From: Thermoguttaceae bacterium
Lineage (GTDB): Bacteria; Planctomycetota; Planctomycetia; Pirellulales; Thermoguttaceae
Length of the DNA stretch: 51,105 bases
Direction of reading: 5' to 3'
NCBI GenBank assembly: GCA_017436025.1
Contig: JAFSDX010000178.1
Span: forward strand, 1-51,105
Each line of letters begins with the position of its first letter. Position 1 is the stretch's first letter. Both the position numbers and the translations under genes were made by a program. The notes beneath the pieces were generated by a model. The model made no database searches, had not been told where the DNA came from, and worked only from the letters and a program-made list of their open reading frames with translations. Shown in pieces: positions 34,671-42,277 of this stretch.

Positions 34671-35606
34671 ATGCGTTTACCGATTTTAACGTCTTTACGG
34701 GACGCAATGTTGCAAAACTTCCCGCCGTCTCGCCGACGCGCCGCTCTCGCCGAACGCCCGCGTTCGATCGCCGTCGTTATTTCGACGTACAACAATCCCG
34801 CTTGGCTTGAAAAAACGCTTTGGGGTTGCCTTAATCAACGTTTCGACCGTTTTCCGCTCGAAATTTTGATTGCCGACGACGGTTCCGGCGACGAAACCGG
34901 CGCCCTAATCGACCGCGTTCGCGCCGAATCGGGCGCCCATATCAAACGCGTTTGGATTCCGGACGACGGTTTTCAAAAGTGTCGCGTTTTGAATCTCGCC
35001 GTCGAAGCCGCGGAATCGGAATATTTGATTTTTACCGACCAAGACTGCGTCGCGCGCCCCGATCTCGTCGAGACGCACTACCGCGCCGCTCGACGCGGTT
35101 GGTTCGTTTCCGGCGGTTACGTCAAGTTGCCGCTCGACTTAAGCCGCGCCTTAACCCGCGACGACGTTGAGTCGGGCCGTTGCTTTTCGCTCCGTTGGCT
35201 CCGCGAACGCGGCCTCAAAAAGCGTTTGTTTTCCGCGCCGAAAGTCGTCGATTCGCCGTTCCTCGCCGCCGTTTTGAATTGGTCGACGCCGACGCGCGCC
35301 ACTTGGAACGGTTGCGACAGCTCCTGTTGGAAAGACGATATTTATCGGGTCAACGGTTTTAACGAAGAAATGCGTTACGGCGGACTCGACCGCGAATTCG
35401 GCGAACGGCTTGCGAACCTCGGCGTTCGCGGGAAGCAACTCCGTTATTCGCTCGTCGCCCTTCACCTCGATCACAAGCGTCCTTACGCGACGCGGGAGTC
35501 GATCGAAAAAAATCGCCAAATTCGCGCCGAAATTCGCAAAACGAAACAAATTCGAACGCCGAACGGTTTCGTTAAAGAAAACGTCGCGTCCTCCGCCGTC
35601 GAGTAA
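34671..35606 (+). CDS. Family 2 glycosyltransferase with galactosyltransferase-type C-terminal domain
   Basis: This gene encodes 311 residues from the ATG at 34671 (AAGGAG five bases upstream). It has a GT-A fold: AVVISTYNNPAWLEKTLWGC opens the nucleotide-binding domain, ILIADDGSGDET follows, and IFTDQDC supplies the DxD-type metal site. The later block WNGCDSSCWKDDIYRVNGF and GGLDREFGERLANLGV matches the Glyco_transf_7C domain. No signal peptide or membrane segment is visible, so it probably acts at the inner face of the membrane on lipid-linked sugars. It is the first gene of a cluster with five GT4 genes, which points to surface glycan (LPS or capsule) assembly. Donor and acceptor are unknown. 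Confidence 0.9.
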   Translation: MRLPILTSLRDAMLQNFPPSRRRAALAERPRSIAVVISTYNNPAWLEKTLWGCLNQRFDRFPLEILIADDGSGDETGALIDRVRAESGAHIKRVWIPDDGFQKCRVLNLAVEAAESEYLIFTDQDCVARPDLVETHYRAARRGWFVSGGYVKLPLDLSRALTRDDVESGRCFSLRWLRERGLKKRLFSAPKVVDSPFLAAVLNWSTPTRATWNGCDSSCWKDDIYRVNGFNEEMRYGGLDREFGERLANLGVRGKQLRYSLVALHLDHKRPYATRESIEKNRQIRAEIRKTKQIRTPNGFVKENVASSAVE

Positions 35607-35685
35607 CCGACGTTTCGCGCCCTTTAATCGAATCGTCGCGCCCATTGGAAACCGCCTCGTCGCCCGTCCTTTTAAGTTCGTTAAG

Positions 35686-36888
35686 ATGAAAATTTTACTT
35701 TTGCTCAACAAACGTTTGACCGATAATTTCGGCGGCACAGAAAAGGTTTTTTGCAATTTCGCCAACGAATTTGTTCGGCGCGGACACGTCGTCGCGGCGA
35801 CGCACAACGACAAAACCGACCTTTCCTCGACCAACGCTCTCGACCCGCGCGTCCAACTTTTCAACTTAAACGGTCCCGAAGTTCCCCGAACGACCGCGTT
35901 AGCGGCAAAAATTTGGCGCGAAGCGACGCGGCCCTTCCGAAAAACGTTTTTAGCGCCGTTATTCCCCGATTTTTACCTCAATCAACGTCGTCGGCTCCTT
36001 AAACCGCGAATCGACGGCGCCTTGCAAGCGTTTCGCCCGGACGTTGTCGTCGCGTTTTTCACCGAAGAACTTAAAACGCTCTTTTTTGAACGTCCGACGA
36101 ACGATTTTGCGACGATTCTGATGGCGCACAACGTCCCTTGGATTTCAATCCCAAGTTGGCAACGAGAAAACGGTCCCGCGCTCGACCGTTGCGACGCCGT
36201 TCAGGCGCTATTGCCGAGTTTTATCCCGGCGATTCGCGCCCAATGTTCGACCGAAATTGTCGCGATTCCGAACGTCGTTCCGCAATTCGCCGAAAGCGTC
36301 GACGTCGACGAACGCGAGAAAACCGGCTCGCCGCGCGTCGTTTTCGCCGCTCGATTAGACGCGAAGTCGAAGCGGCAACATCTTGCGATCGAAGCGTTTG
36401 CGAAAATCGCCGAGGACGCGCCCGGTTGGAATCTTCACTTTTTCGGAAGCGATTATTCAGGCGGCGCCTACCGATCTCGCCTCGAAAAATTAATTCAAAA
36501 ACGAAAACTCGACGGTCGCGTTTTTATTCAAGATTCCACGCCGGCGATCGTTCAAGAGTTGCTCGCAAGCGATATCGTCGCCTTTCCGTCGGCGTTCGAA
36601 GGCTTTAGCCTCGCGCTGACCGAAGCGCAGTCGCTCGGCTTGCCTGTCGTCGGGTTCGCCGACGCGCCGTCGGTCAACGAGTTAATCGTCGACGGCGAAA
36701 ACGGTTTCCTCGCTCGCGACGTCGACGACTTCGCCCAAAAACTCAAAACGCTGATCGATTCGAAAGAACTCCGGCGACGCTTCGGCGCCAACGCCAAAAA
36801 ATCGGTCGAAAAGTACGAAGCCTCCAAAGTTTGGGACGCTTGGGAAAAACTCCTTCGCGAAGCCGTCGAGAAAAAACGCGCCGCTTAA
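35686..36888 (+). CDS. GT4-family glycosyltransferase, copy 1 of 5
   Basis: This gene encodes 400 residues from the ATG at 35686 (MKILLLLNKRLTDNFGGTEKV). The longer open frame upstream overlaps the GT2 gene and is not used. It has a GT-B fold: an N-terminal acceptor half with GGTEKVF, then a donor half with VVFAARLDAKSKRQHLAIEAF and the retaining E-x7-E signature EGFSLALTE. A family-specific block, KIWREATRPFRKTFLAPLFPDFY, is present as IWREATRPFRKT and FLAPLFPDF. The ribosome binding site is weak. It follows the GT2 gene by 79 bp. Its EGFSLALTEAQSLGLP variant is shared with copy 5 rather than with its neighbours. Sugar specificity unknown. Confidence 0.9.
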   Translation: MKILLLLNKRLTDNFGGTEKVFCNFANEFVRRGHVVAATHNDKTDLSSTNALDPRVQLFNLNGPEVPRTTALAAKIWREATRPFRKTFLAPLFPDFYLNQRRRLLKPRIDGALQAFRPDVVVAFFTEELKTLFFERPTNDFATILMAHNVPWISIPSWQRENGPALDRCDAVQALLPSFIPAIRAQCSTEIVAIPNVVPQFAESVDVDEREKTGSPRVVFAARLDAKSKRQHLAIEAFAKIAEDAPGWNLHFFGSDYSGGAYRSRLEKLIQKRKLDGRVFIQDSTPAIVQELLASDIVAFPSAFEGFSLALTEAQSLGLPVVGFADAPSVNELIVDGENGFLARDVDDFAQKLKTLIDSKELRRRFGANAKKSVEKYEASKVWDAWEKLLREAVEKKRAA

Positions 36889-37063
36889 AAAACGCCGACC
36901 TCCTCGCGTTTCGTCGTTCGCGTTTTCCTCGCCCGTCCCTTTTTTTCATTTTCCCCCTTCCCTTTATTCCCTCCTTTCCATTTATTCGCCCCATTTTACC
37001 TTTTTTATCCCTTCCCTTTGATTCCTCTCGTTTGCCGACTCGCGCGTTAAGGAACCGGTTCCA
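36889..37063 (+). other. Spacer with polypyrimidine tract between GT4 copies 1 and 2
   Basis: This is the largest gap in the GT array (175 bp). From about 36930 to 37027 it is almost entirely C and T on the coding strand. No promoter pair was found. Confidence 0.45.
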
Positions 37064-38287
37064 ATGAAAATTTTACTCTTTAACGGCAACGGACGAGTTA
37101 CCAACACCGTCGGCGGCGCCGAAAAAGTATTTTGCAATTTCGCGAACGAATTTGTCAAACGCGGTTTCGAAGTCGCCGCGATGTACAACGACGTCGCGGC
37201 CCGTCCGCCCGTTTACCCTATCGACGCGAAAGTCCGTCTTTTCAACTTGAACGGCTCGGGCCGCGAATCCGCGCGTCTTTTAGCGGCGAAATGTTGGCGC
37301 GAAATTTCCAAACCGCTCCGCAAAACGCCGTTTGCGCCGATATTCCCCGATTTTTATCGGTTGTTGAAACGTCGAGTCGCGCGACCGAAAATCGACGCCG
37401 TTTTGAACGACTTTCGCCCGGACGTCGTCGTTACGTTTTTCATCGAAGACGCAAAAACGCTCTTTTTCGACCGTCCGACGACCGATTTCGCGACGATTCA
37501 AATGTTGCACAACGTTCCGAGCCAATCGATTCCGGCGCCGACGCGAGAAGACCGCGAAACCCTCGAACGTTGCGACCTCGTTCAGGTCTTGATGAAAAAT
37601 TTCGTTCCGCGCGTTCGTTCTCTTTGCTCGACCGAAATCGCGGTTCTTCCCAACGTCGTTCCGCAATTTGAGGAAAGCGTCGACGTCGAGCGACGCGAAC
37701 AAGCCGGTTCTCCGCGAATTATTTGCGTCGGACGCCTGCACAAAAAGTCGAAACGGCAACACCTTGCGATCGAAGCGTTCGCCCAAATTGCGGCGGACGT
37801 TCCCGATTGGACGCTCTGCTTTTTCGGAACCGATTACAAACGCGGACGTTATCGTCGTTTCCTCGAACGTTTGATCGCCCGTTTAGAATTACAAAATCGC
37901 GTTTTCGTCCAAGATTCTACCCCGAACGTTCGCGAAGAGTTGGCGCGGAGCGATATTTTCGCTTTTCCGTCGGCGTTCGAGGGTTTCGGCCTCGCCTTGG
38001 CCGAAGCGTTTTCCGCCGGACTGCCCGCCGTCGGGTTCGCCGACGCGCCCGCCGTCAACGAGCTGATTATCGACGGCGAAAACGGTTTCCTCGCGACCGA
38101 CGTCGACGACTTCGCCCAAAAACTCAAAACGCTGATCGACTCGAAAGAACTCCGGCGACAATTCGGCGCCAACGCCAAAAAATCGGTCGAAAAGTACGAA
38201 GCCTCCAAAGTTTGGGACGCTTGGGAAACCCTCGTTCGCGAAACCGTCGAGAAAAAACGCGCGCAAAACGCCGATTCCCGACGATAA
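37064..38287 (+). CDS. GT4-family glycosyltransferase, copy 2 of 5
   Basis: This gene encodes 407 residues, with AAGGAA about nine bases before the ATG. It has the same two-domain GT-B layout as the other copies: GGAEKVFCNFANEF at ~17-30, ICVGRLHKKSKRQHLAIEAF at the start of the donor half, and the E-x7-E site EGFGLALAE. The acceptor half differs widely from the other copies, while the last ~130 codons are almost identical to them in DNA, with 103 consecutive identical bases shared with copy 4. It carries the VNELIIDG and RRQFG variants that it shares only with copy 4. It probably transfers a different sugar, or to a different acceptor, in the same pathway (inference). Confidence 0.9.
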   Translation: MKILLFNGNGRVTNTVGGAEKVFCNFANEFVKRGFEVAAMYNDVAARPPVYPIDAKVRLFNLNGSGRESARLLAAKCWREISKPLRKTPFAPIFPDFYRLLKRRVARPKIDAVLNDFRPDVVVTFFIEDAKTLFFDRPTTDFATIQMLHNVPSQSIPAPTREDRETLERCDLVQVLMKNFVPRVRSLCSTEIAVLPNVVPQFEESVDVERREQAGSPRIICVGRLHKKSKRQHLAIEAFAQIAADVPDWTLCFFGTDYKRGRYRRFLERLIARLELQNRVFVQDSTPNVREELARSDIFAFPSAFEGFGLALAEAFSAGLPAVGFADAPAVNELIIDGENGFLATDVDDFAQKLKTLIDSKELRRQFGANAKKSVEKYEASKVWDAWETLVRETVEKKRAQNADSRR

Positions 38288-38350
38288 TTTCGCTTTCAAG
38301 GGCGAGTTCGGTTCGTTACATCACAAGAAATAGCGAATTAGGAGAAGATA

Positions 38351-39592
38351 ATGAAAATTTTACTTTTCGTCAATCACGGCCGTTTGACCAACACCGTCGG
38401 CGGCGTCGAAAAAGTATACGCCGAATTCGCCAACGAATTTACGCGACGCGGGTTCGAAGTCGGCGCCGCGTACAACGACGAAGGCGACGCGCCGCCGATT
38501 TTCCCGATCAACCCTAAGACGCCGCTTTTCAATATTTACGCCAAACCGTCCATTTCTCCGACATATCTTGCGGCGAAAATTTGGCGCGAAGTTACGCGTC
38601 CGTTGCGTAAAACGTTTTTAGCGCCGTTTTTCCCTAATTTCGTCCCGTCGTTAAAACTTCAAAGACTCAAACCTCGCCTCGACGCGGTTCTCGACGCTTT
38701 CCGGCCCGACGTTGTTGTTACATTTTTCTTCGCCGACGCGAAAGCGCTTTTGCACAATCGTCGCGCCGTCGAGTTCGCGACGGTTCAAATGGCGCACAAC
38801 CCGGCGTTTATTTTTTGTCGCGAAGCCGCGTCGGCAAACGAACTAACCGAAACGCTCGACCGTTGCGACGCGTTGCAAATTTTACTTCCCTCCTTTACCC
38901 CCGACTTTCGCGCCGTTACGTCGACCGAAATCGTCGCGATTCCGAACGTCGTCCCGCAATTCGCCGAAAGCGTCGACGTCGACGAACGCGAACGCGCCGG
39001 TTCCCCGCGACTCGTTTGCGTCGGTCGTCTCGACAAACGCCAAAAGCGGCAACACCTTGCGATCGAGGCGTTTGCGCAAATCGCCGACGCTTGCCCCGAT
39101 TGGACGCTCCATTTTTACGGCGACGAATATCAAACCGACAAATATCAAACCGAACTCCGCGCGCAAATCGCTCGACTCCAATTAAACGACCGCGTCTTTA
39201 TTCATCCGTCGACGCGCCAAGTCAAGGAGGAGTTGCTAAAGAGCGATATTTTCGCGTTTCCGTCGTCGTTCGAGGGTTTCGGACTCGCGCTCGGCGAAGC
39301 GTTTTCCGCCGGTCTTCCCGCCGTCGGGTTCGCCGACGCGCCCGCGGTCAACGAGCTAATCGTCGACGGCGAAAACGGTTTCCTCGCGACCGACGTCGAC
39401 GACTTCGCCCAAAAGCTCAAAACGCTGATCGACTCGAAGGAACTCCGGCGACGCTTCGGCGCCAACGCCAAAAAATCGGTCGAAAAGTACGAAGCGTCTC
39501 GCGTTTGGGACGCTTGGGAAACGCTCCTCCGCGAAACCGTCGAGAAAAAGAAAAACGAGAAAAAAAGAGAAAAATTCGACGATAAACGGTAA
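38351..39592 (+). CDS. GT4-family glycosyltransferase, copy 3 of 5
   Basis: This gene encodes 413 residues and has the best ribosome binding site of the array (AGGAGA, then AGATA before the ATG). GGVEKVYAEFANEFTRRG marks the acceptor half and is close to copy 4. VCVGRLDKRQKRQHLAIEAF and EGFGLALGE mark the donor half. The C-terminus carries an extra Lys/Glu-rich tail (KKKNEKKREKFDDKR). RRRFG and EASRVW are variants shared with copy 5. The gap to copy 2 is 63 bp and to copy 4 again 63 bp, consistent with one operon and with duplication of gene-plus-spacer units. Confidence 0.9.
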   Translation: MKILLFVNHGRLTNTVGGVEKVYAEFANEFTRRGFEVGAAYNDEGDAPPIFPINPKTPLFNIYAKPSISPTYLAAKIWREVTRPLRKTFLAPFFPNFVPSLKLQRLKPRLDAVLDAFRPDVVVTFFFADAKALLHNRRAVEFATVQMAHNPAFIFCREAASANELTETLDRCDALQILLPSFTPDFRAVTSTEIVAIPNVVPQFAESVDVDERERAGSPRLVCVGRLDKRQKRQHLAIEAFAQIADACPDWTLHFYGDEYQTDKYQTELRAQIARLQLNDRVFIHPSTRQVKEELLKSDIFAFPSSFEGFGLALGEAFSAGLPAVGFADAPAVNELIVDGENGFLATDVDDFAQKLKTLIDSKELRRRFGANAKKSVEKYEASRVWDAWETLLRETVEKKKNEKKREKFDDKR

Positions 39593-39655
39593 TTTTATTG
39601 TCGGCGTCGCGTACTTTAGATTGGGCTCGTTCGCTCTTTTAAAACGGGAAAAACA

Positions 39656-40870
39656 ATGAAAATTTTACTTTTCGTTAATCACGAACGGTTGACGACCACC
39701 GTCGGCGGCGCCGAAAAAGTTTACGCCGAGTTCGCCAACGAATTTACGCGGCGGGGATGCGAAGTCGGCGCCGCGTACAACGCGCCCGACGACGCGCCCT
39801 TCGTCTTCCCGGTCGACTCGCGAGTTCGGCTTTTCAATTTGCGAACATCCTCCCGTCGCGCTCCGGCGTTCGTCGCGGCGAAAATTTGGCGGGAAATAAC
39901 GCGTCCGATGCGCAAAACGTTTTTAGCGCCGCTTTTCCCCGATTTTATTCCGGCGTTGAAAAGAAAAAGCCTTAAAGCTCAAATCGACGCGACGTTAAGC
40001 CGCTTTCGCCCGGACGTCGTCGTTTTGTTCGCTCCCGACGACGCGCAAGCCTTTTTCCATCGCCGTCCCCGCGTCGACTTTGCGACGGTTCAAATGTCGC
40101 ACGGTTCCCCCGACTGGTTCCTCAACGAGCTTCCGCTCGACGAACTTCGCGCGTTGCTGAACCGTTGCGACGTCGTTCAAACGCTGTTGCCGTCCTTCGC
40201 GCCTCCGCTCCAAGCCGTTTGTTCGCCGCCGGTCGTTTCGATTCCGAACGTCGTTCCGCGGTTCGCCGAAAGCGTCGACGTCGACGAACGCGAGCGCGCC
40301 GGTTCGCCGCGAATCGTTTTCCCGGCGCGCTTGGACATGTTGCAAAAGCGGCAAATCCTTGCGATCGAAGCGTTTGCAAAAATCGCCGACGCTTGCCCCG
40401 ATTGGACGCTCCATTTTTACGGCGACGAAGACGGCGGCGACAAATACCGAACCCGTCTCCAAGCGCGAATCGCCGAACTTCGACTAAACGACCGCGTCTT
40501 CCTTCGTCCGTCGACGCTCAATATTAAAGCGGAACTCTTAAAAAGCGATATTCTCGCCTTTCCGTCGTCGTTCGAGGGTTTCGGACTCGCGCTCGGCGAA
40601 GCGTTGTCCCTCGGCTTGCCCGCCGTCGGATTCGCCGACGCGCCCGCCGTTAACGAATTGATTATCGACGGCGAAAACGGTTTCCTCGCGGTCGACGTCG
40701 ACGATTTCGCCCAAAAACTCAAAACGCTGATCGACTCGAAAGAACTCCGGCGACAATTCGGCGCCAACGCCAAAAAATCGGTCGAAAAGTACGAAGCCTC
40801 CAAAGTTTGGAACGCTTGGGAAACGCTCCTTCGCGAAATCGTCGAAAAGCGCCGCTCCCACCGTCTTTAA
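39656..40870 (+). CDS. GT4-family glycosyltransferase, copy 4 of 5
   Basis: This gene encodes 404 residues from the ATG at 39656. The N-terminus (MKILLFVNHERLTTTVGGAEKVYAEF, seen as MKILLFVNHERLTTT and GGAEKVYAEF) is close to copy 3. The donor half has VFPARLDMLQKRQILAIEAF, where copies 1-3 have QHLAIEAF and copy 5 has QHVAIEAF. The catalytic signature is EGFGLALGE followed by ALSLGLP, which looks like a junction between the EGFG type of copies 2 and 3 and the SLGLP type of copies 1 and 5. Its 3' block is identical to copy 2 over 103 bp. It is a retaining GT-B enzyme, predicted cytoplasmic or membrane-associated. Confidence 0.9.
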   Translation: MKILLFVNHERLTTTVGGAEKVYAEFANEFTRRGCEVGAAYNAPDDAPFVFPVDSRVRLFNLRTSSRRAPAFVAAKIWREITRPMRKTFLAPLFPDFIPALKRKSLKAQIDATLSRFRPDVVVLFAPDDAQAFFHRRPRVDFATVQMSHGSPDWFLNELPLDELRALLNRCDVVQTLLPSFAPPLQAVCSPPVVSIPNVVPRFAESVDVDERERAGSPRIVFPARLDMLQKRQILAIEAFAKIADACPDWTLHFYGDEDGGDKYRTRLQARIAELRLNDRVFLRPSTLNIKAELLKSDILAFPSSFEGFGLALGEALSLGLPAVGFADAPAVNELIIDGENGFLAVDVDDFAQKLKTLIDSKELRRQFGANAKKSVEKYEASKVWNAWETLLREIVEKRRSHRL

Positions 40871-40942
40871 AAACGTTAAATCCCTCCCAACCGTTCGCGC
40901 GTCGTTTATTTATTAAAATTTTAAATTCAAGAATACTTCGCA

Positions 40943-42166
40943 ATGAGAATTCTCCTTTTACTAAAAAACGGACATTTAACGACTCTCGTCGGAGGAGGCG
41001 AAAAGATTTTTAGCGAATTTGCCGACGAGTTTGCGCGACGCGGCTTCAAAGTCGGCGCGATTCACGACGATCCCGTCGGCGAACCGTTCGTTTTCCCGAT
41101 CAAATCAAGCGTTTCGCTATTCAATTTACGCGCAATAAAGTTTTTTTCTCCGTCGCTCGTCGCGGCGAAAATTTGGCGCGAAATCACCCGTCCGCTATCC
41201 AAAACATTTTTAGCGCCTATTTTCTTAGATTTTAGGCCAATGGTAAAATCGAAAATACTCAAAAGAAAAATCGATAGGGCGTTGCTCGCCTTTCGTCCCG
41301 ACGTCGTCGTTTCTTTTTTCCCCACCGACGTTCAAGCTCTTTTTTTGAATCGTTGCGAAACTAATTTTGCGACGATTCAAATGGTTCATTTTGCGCCCAA
41401 TCTATTTTTTCAAATTTTTGAAGAGCTTTGTCCTCTCTTGAACCGTTGCGACGTCGTCCAAACGTTGCTTCCGTCTTTTATCGAACCGATGCGCTCCGTT
41501 TGCTCGACCGAAATCGTCGCCATTCCGAATATTGTTCCGCAATTCGCCGAAAGCGTCGACGTCGACGAACGCGAACGGGCCGGTTCCCCGCGAATTATTT
41601 ACGTCGCGCGTTTGGACGAACAGATCAAACGCCAACACGTCGCGATCGAAGCGTTCGCGAAAATCGCCGACGCTTGCCCCGACTGGACGCTCCATTTTTA
41701 CGGCGACTCCTACCCGAAACCGGCGTACGGACGGCGGCTCGAAAAGACGATTTCCGAACTCAATTTAGAGAACCGCGTCTTCCTTCACCCGACGACGCAA
41801 AACGTCAAAGAAGAACTGCTGAAAAGCGATATCGTCGCCTTTCCGTCGCCGTCGGAAGGCTTTAGTCTCGCCTTGACCGAGGCGCAGTCGCTCGGTCTTC
41901 CCGCCGTCGGCTTCGCATACGCGCCGTCGGTCAACGAGCTAATCGTCGACGGCGAAAACGGCTTCCTCGCGACCGACGTCGACGACTTCGCCCAAAAACT
42001 CAAAACGTTGATCGAATCGAAGGAACTCCGGCGACGCTTCGGCGCCAACGCCAAAAAATCGGTCGAAAAGTACGAAGCGTCTCGCGTTTGGGACGCTTGG
42101 GAAACGCTTCTCCGCGAAACCGTCGAGAAAAAACGCGCCCAAATCGCCGCTCGAGCGCTAAAGTAA
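40943..42166 (+). CDS. GT4-family glycosyltransferase, copy 5 of 5
   Basis: This gene encodes 407 residues and is the most divergent copy at the N-terminus (MRILLLLKNGHLTTLVGGGEKIF). Its acceptor half is unusually AT-rich for this window (about 41100-41430), which could mean a different origin or relaxed codon selection. The donor half (IIYVARLDEQIKRQHVAIEAF, then EGFSLALTEAQSLGLP) matches copy 1, and its last ~130 codons are nearly identical to copy 3. It has Tyr in AYAPSVNELI where the others have Asp. The ribosome binding site is weak. It is the last gene of the cluster, followed by the terminator at 42214-42249. Confidence 0.9.
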   Translation: MRILLLLKNGHLTTLVGGGEKIFSEFADEFARRGFKVGAIHDDPVGEPFVFPIKSSVSLFNLRAIKFFSPSLVAAKIWREITRPLSKTFLAPIFLDFRPMVKSKILKRKIDRALLAFRPDVVVSFFPTDVQALFLNRCETNFATIQMVHFAPNLFFQIFEELCPLLNRCDVVQTLLPSFIEPMRSVCSTEIVAIPNIVPQFAESVDVDERERAGSPRIIYVARLDEQIKRQHVAIEAFAKIADACPDWTLHFYGDSYPKPAYGRRLEKTISELNLENRVFLHPTTQNVKEELLKSDIVAFPSPSEGFSLALTEAQSLGLPAVGFAYAPSVNELIVDGENGFLATDVDDFAQKLKTLIESKELRRRFGANAKKSVEKYEASRVWDAWETLLRETVEKKRAQIAARALK

Positions 42167-42213
42167 AAACGCCGCCCTTTTCCTTCGACGCGCGGCGCTC
42201 TCGCCTTCCTCGC

Positions 42214-42249
42214 GAACCGTTCGAGTCGTTCGAGCGGTTCCGTTCTTTT
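42214..42249. terminator. Terminator at the end of the GT cluster
   Basis: GAACCGTTCGA and TCGAGCGGTTC form an 11-bp stem with a 5-base loop, followed by CGTTCTTTTG on the plus strand. The convergent prepilin peptidase gene also ends nearby and may share it. Confidence 0.75.
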
Positions 42250-42277
42250 GACTTCGACGCGAATTTCCAAGCGCTTT

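Noticed and set aside
35410..35685. Upstream extension of GT4 copy 1 by 92 codons
   Set aside because: It overlaps the GT2 gene in another frame. All paralogues start at MKILL or MRILL, matching the ATG at 35686.
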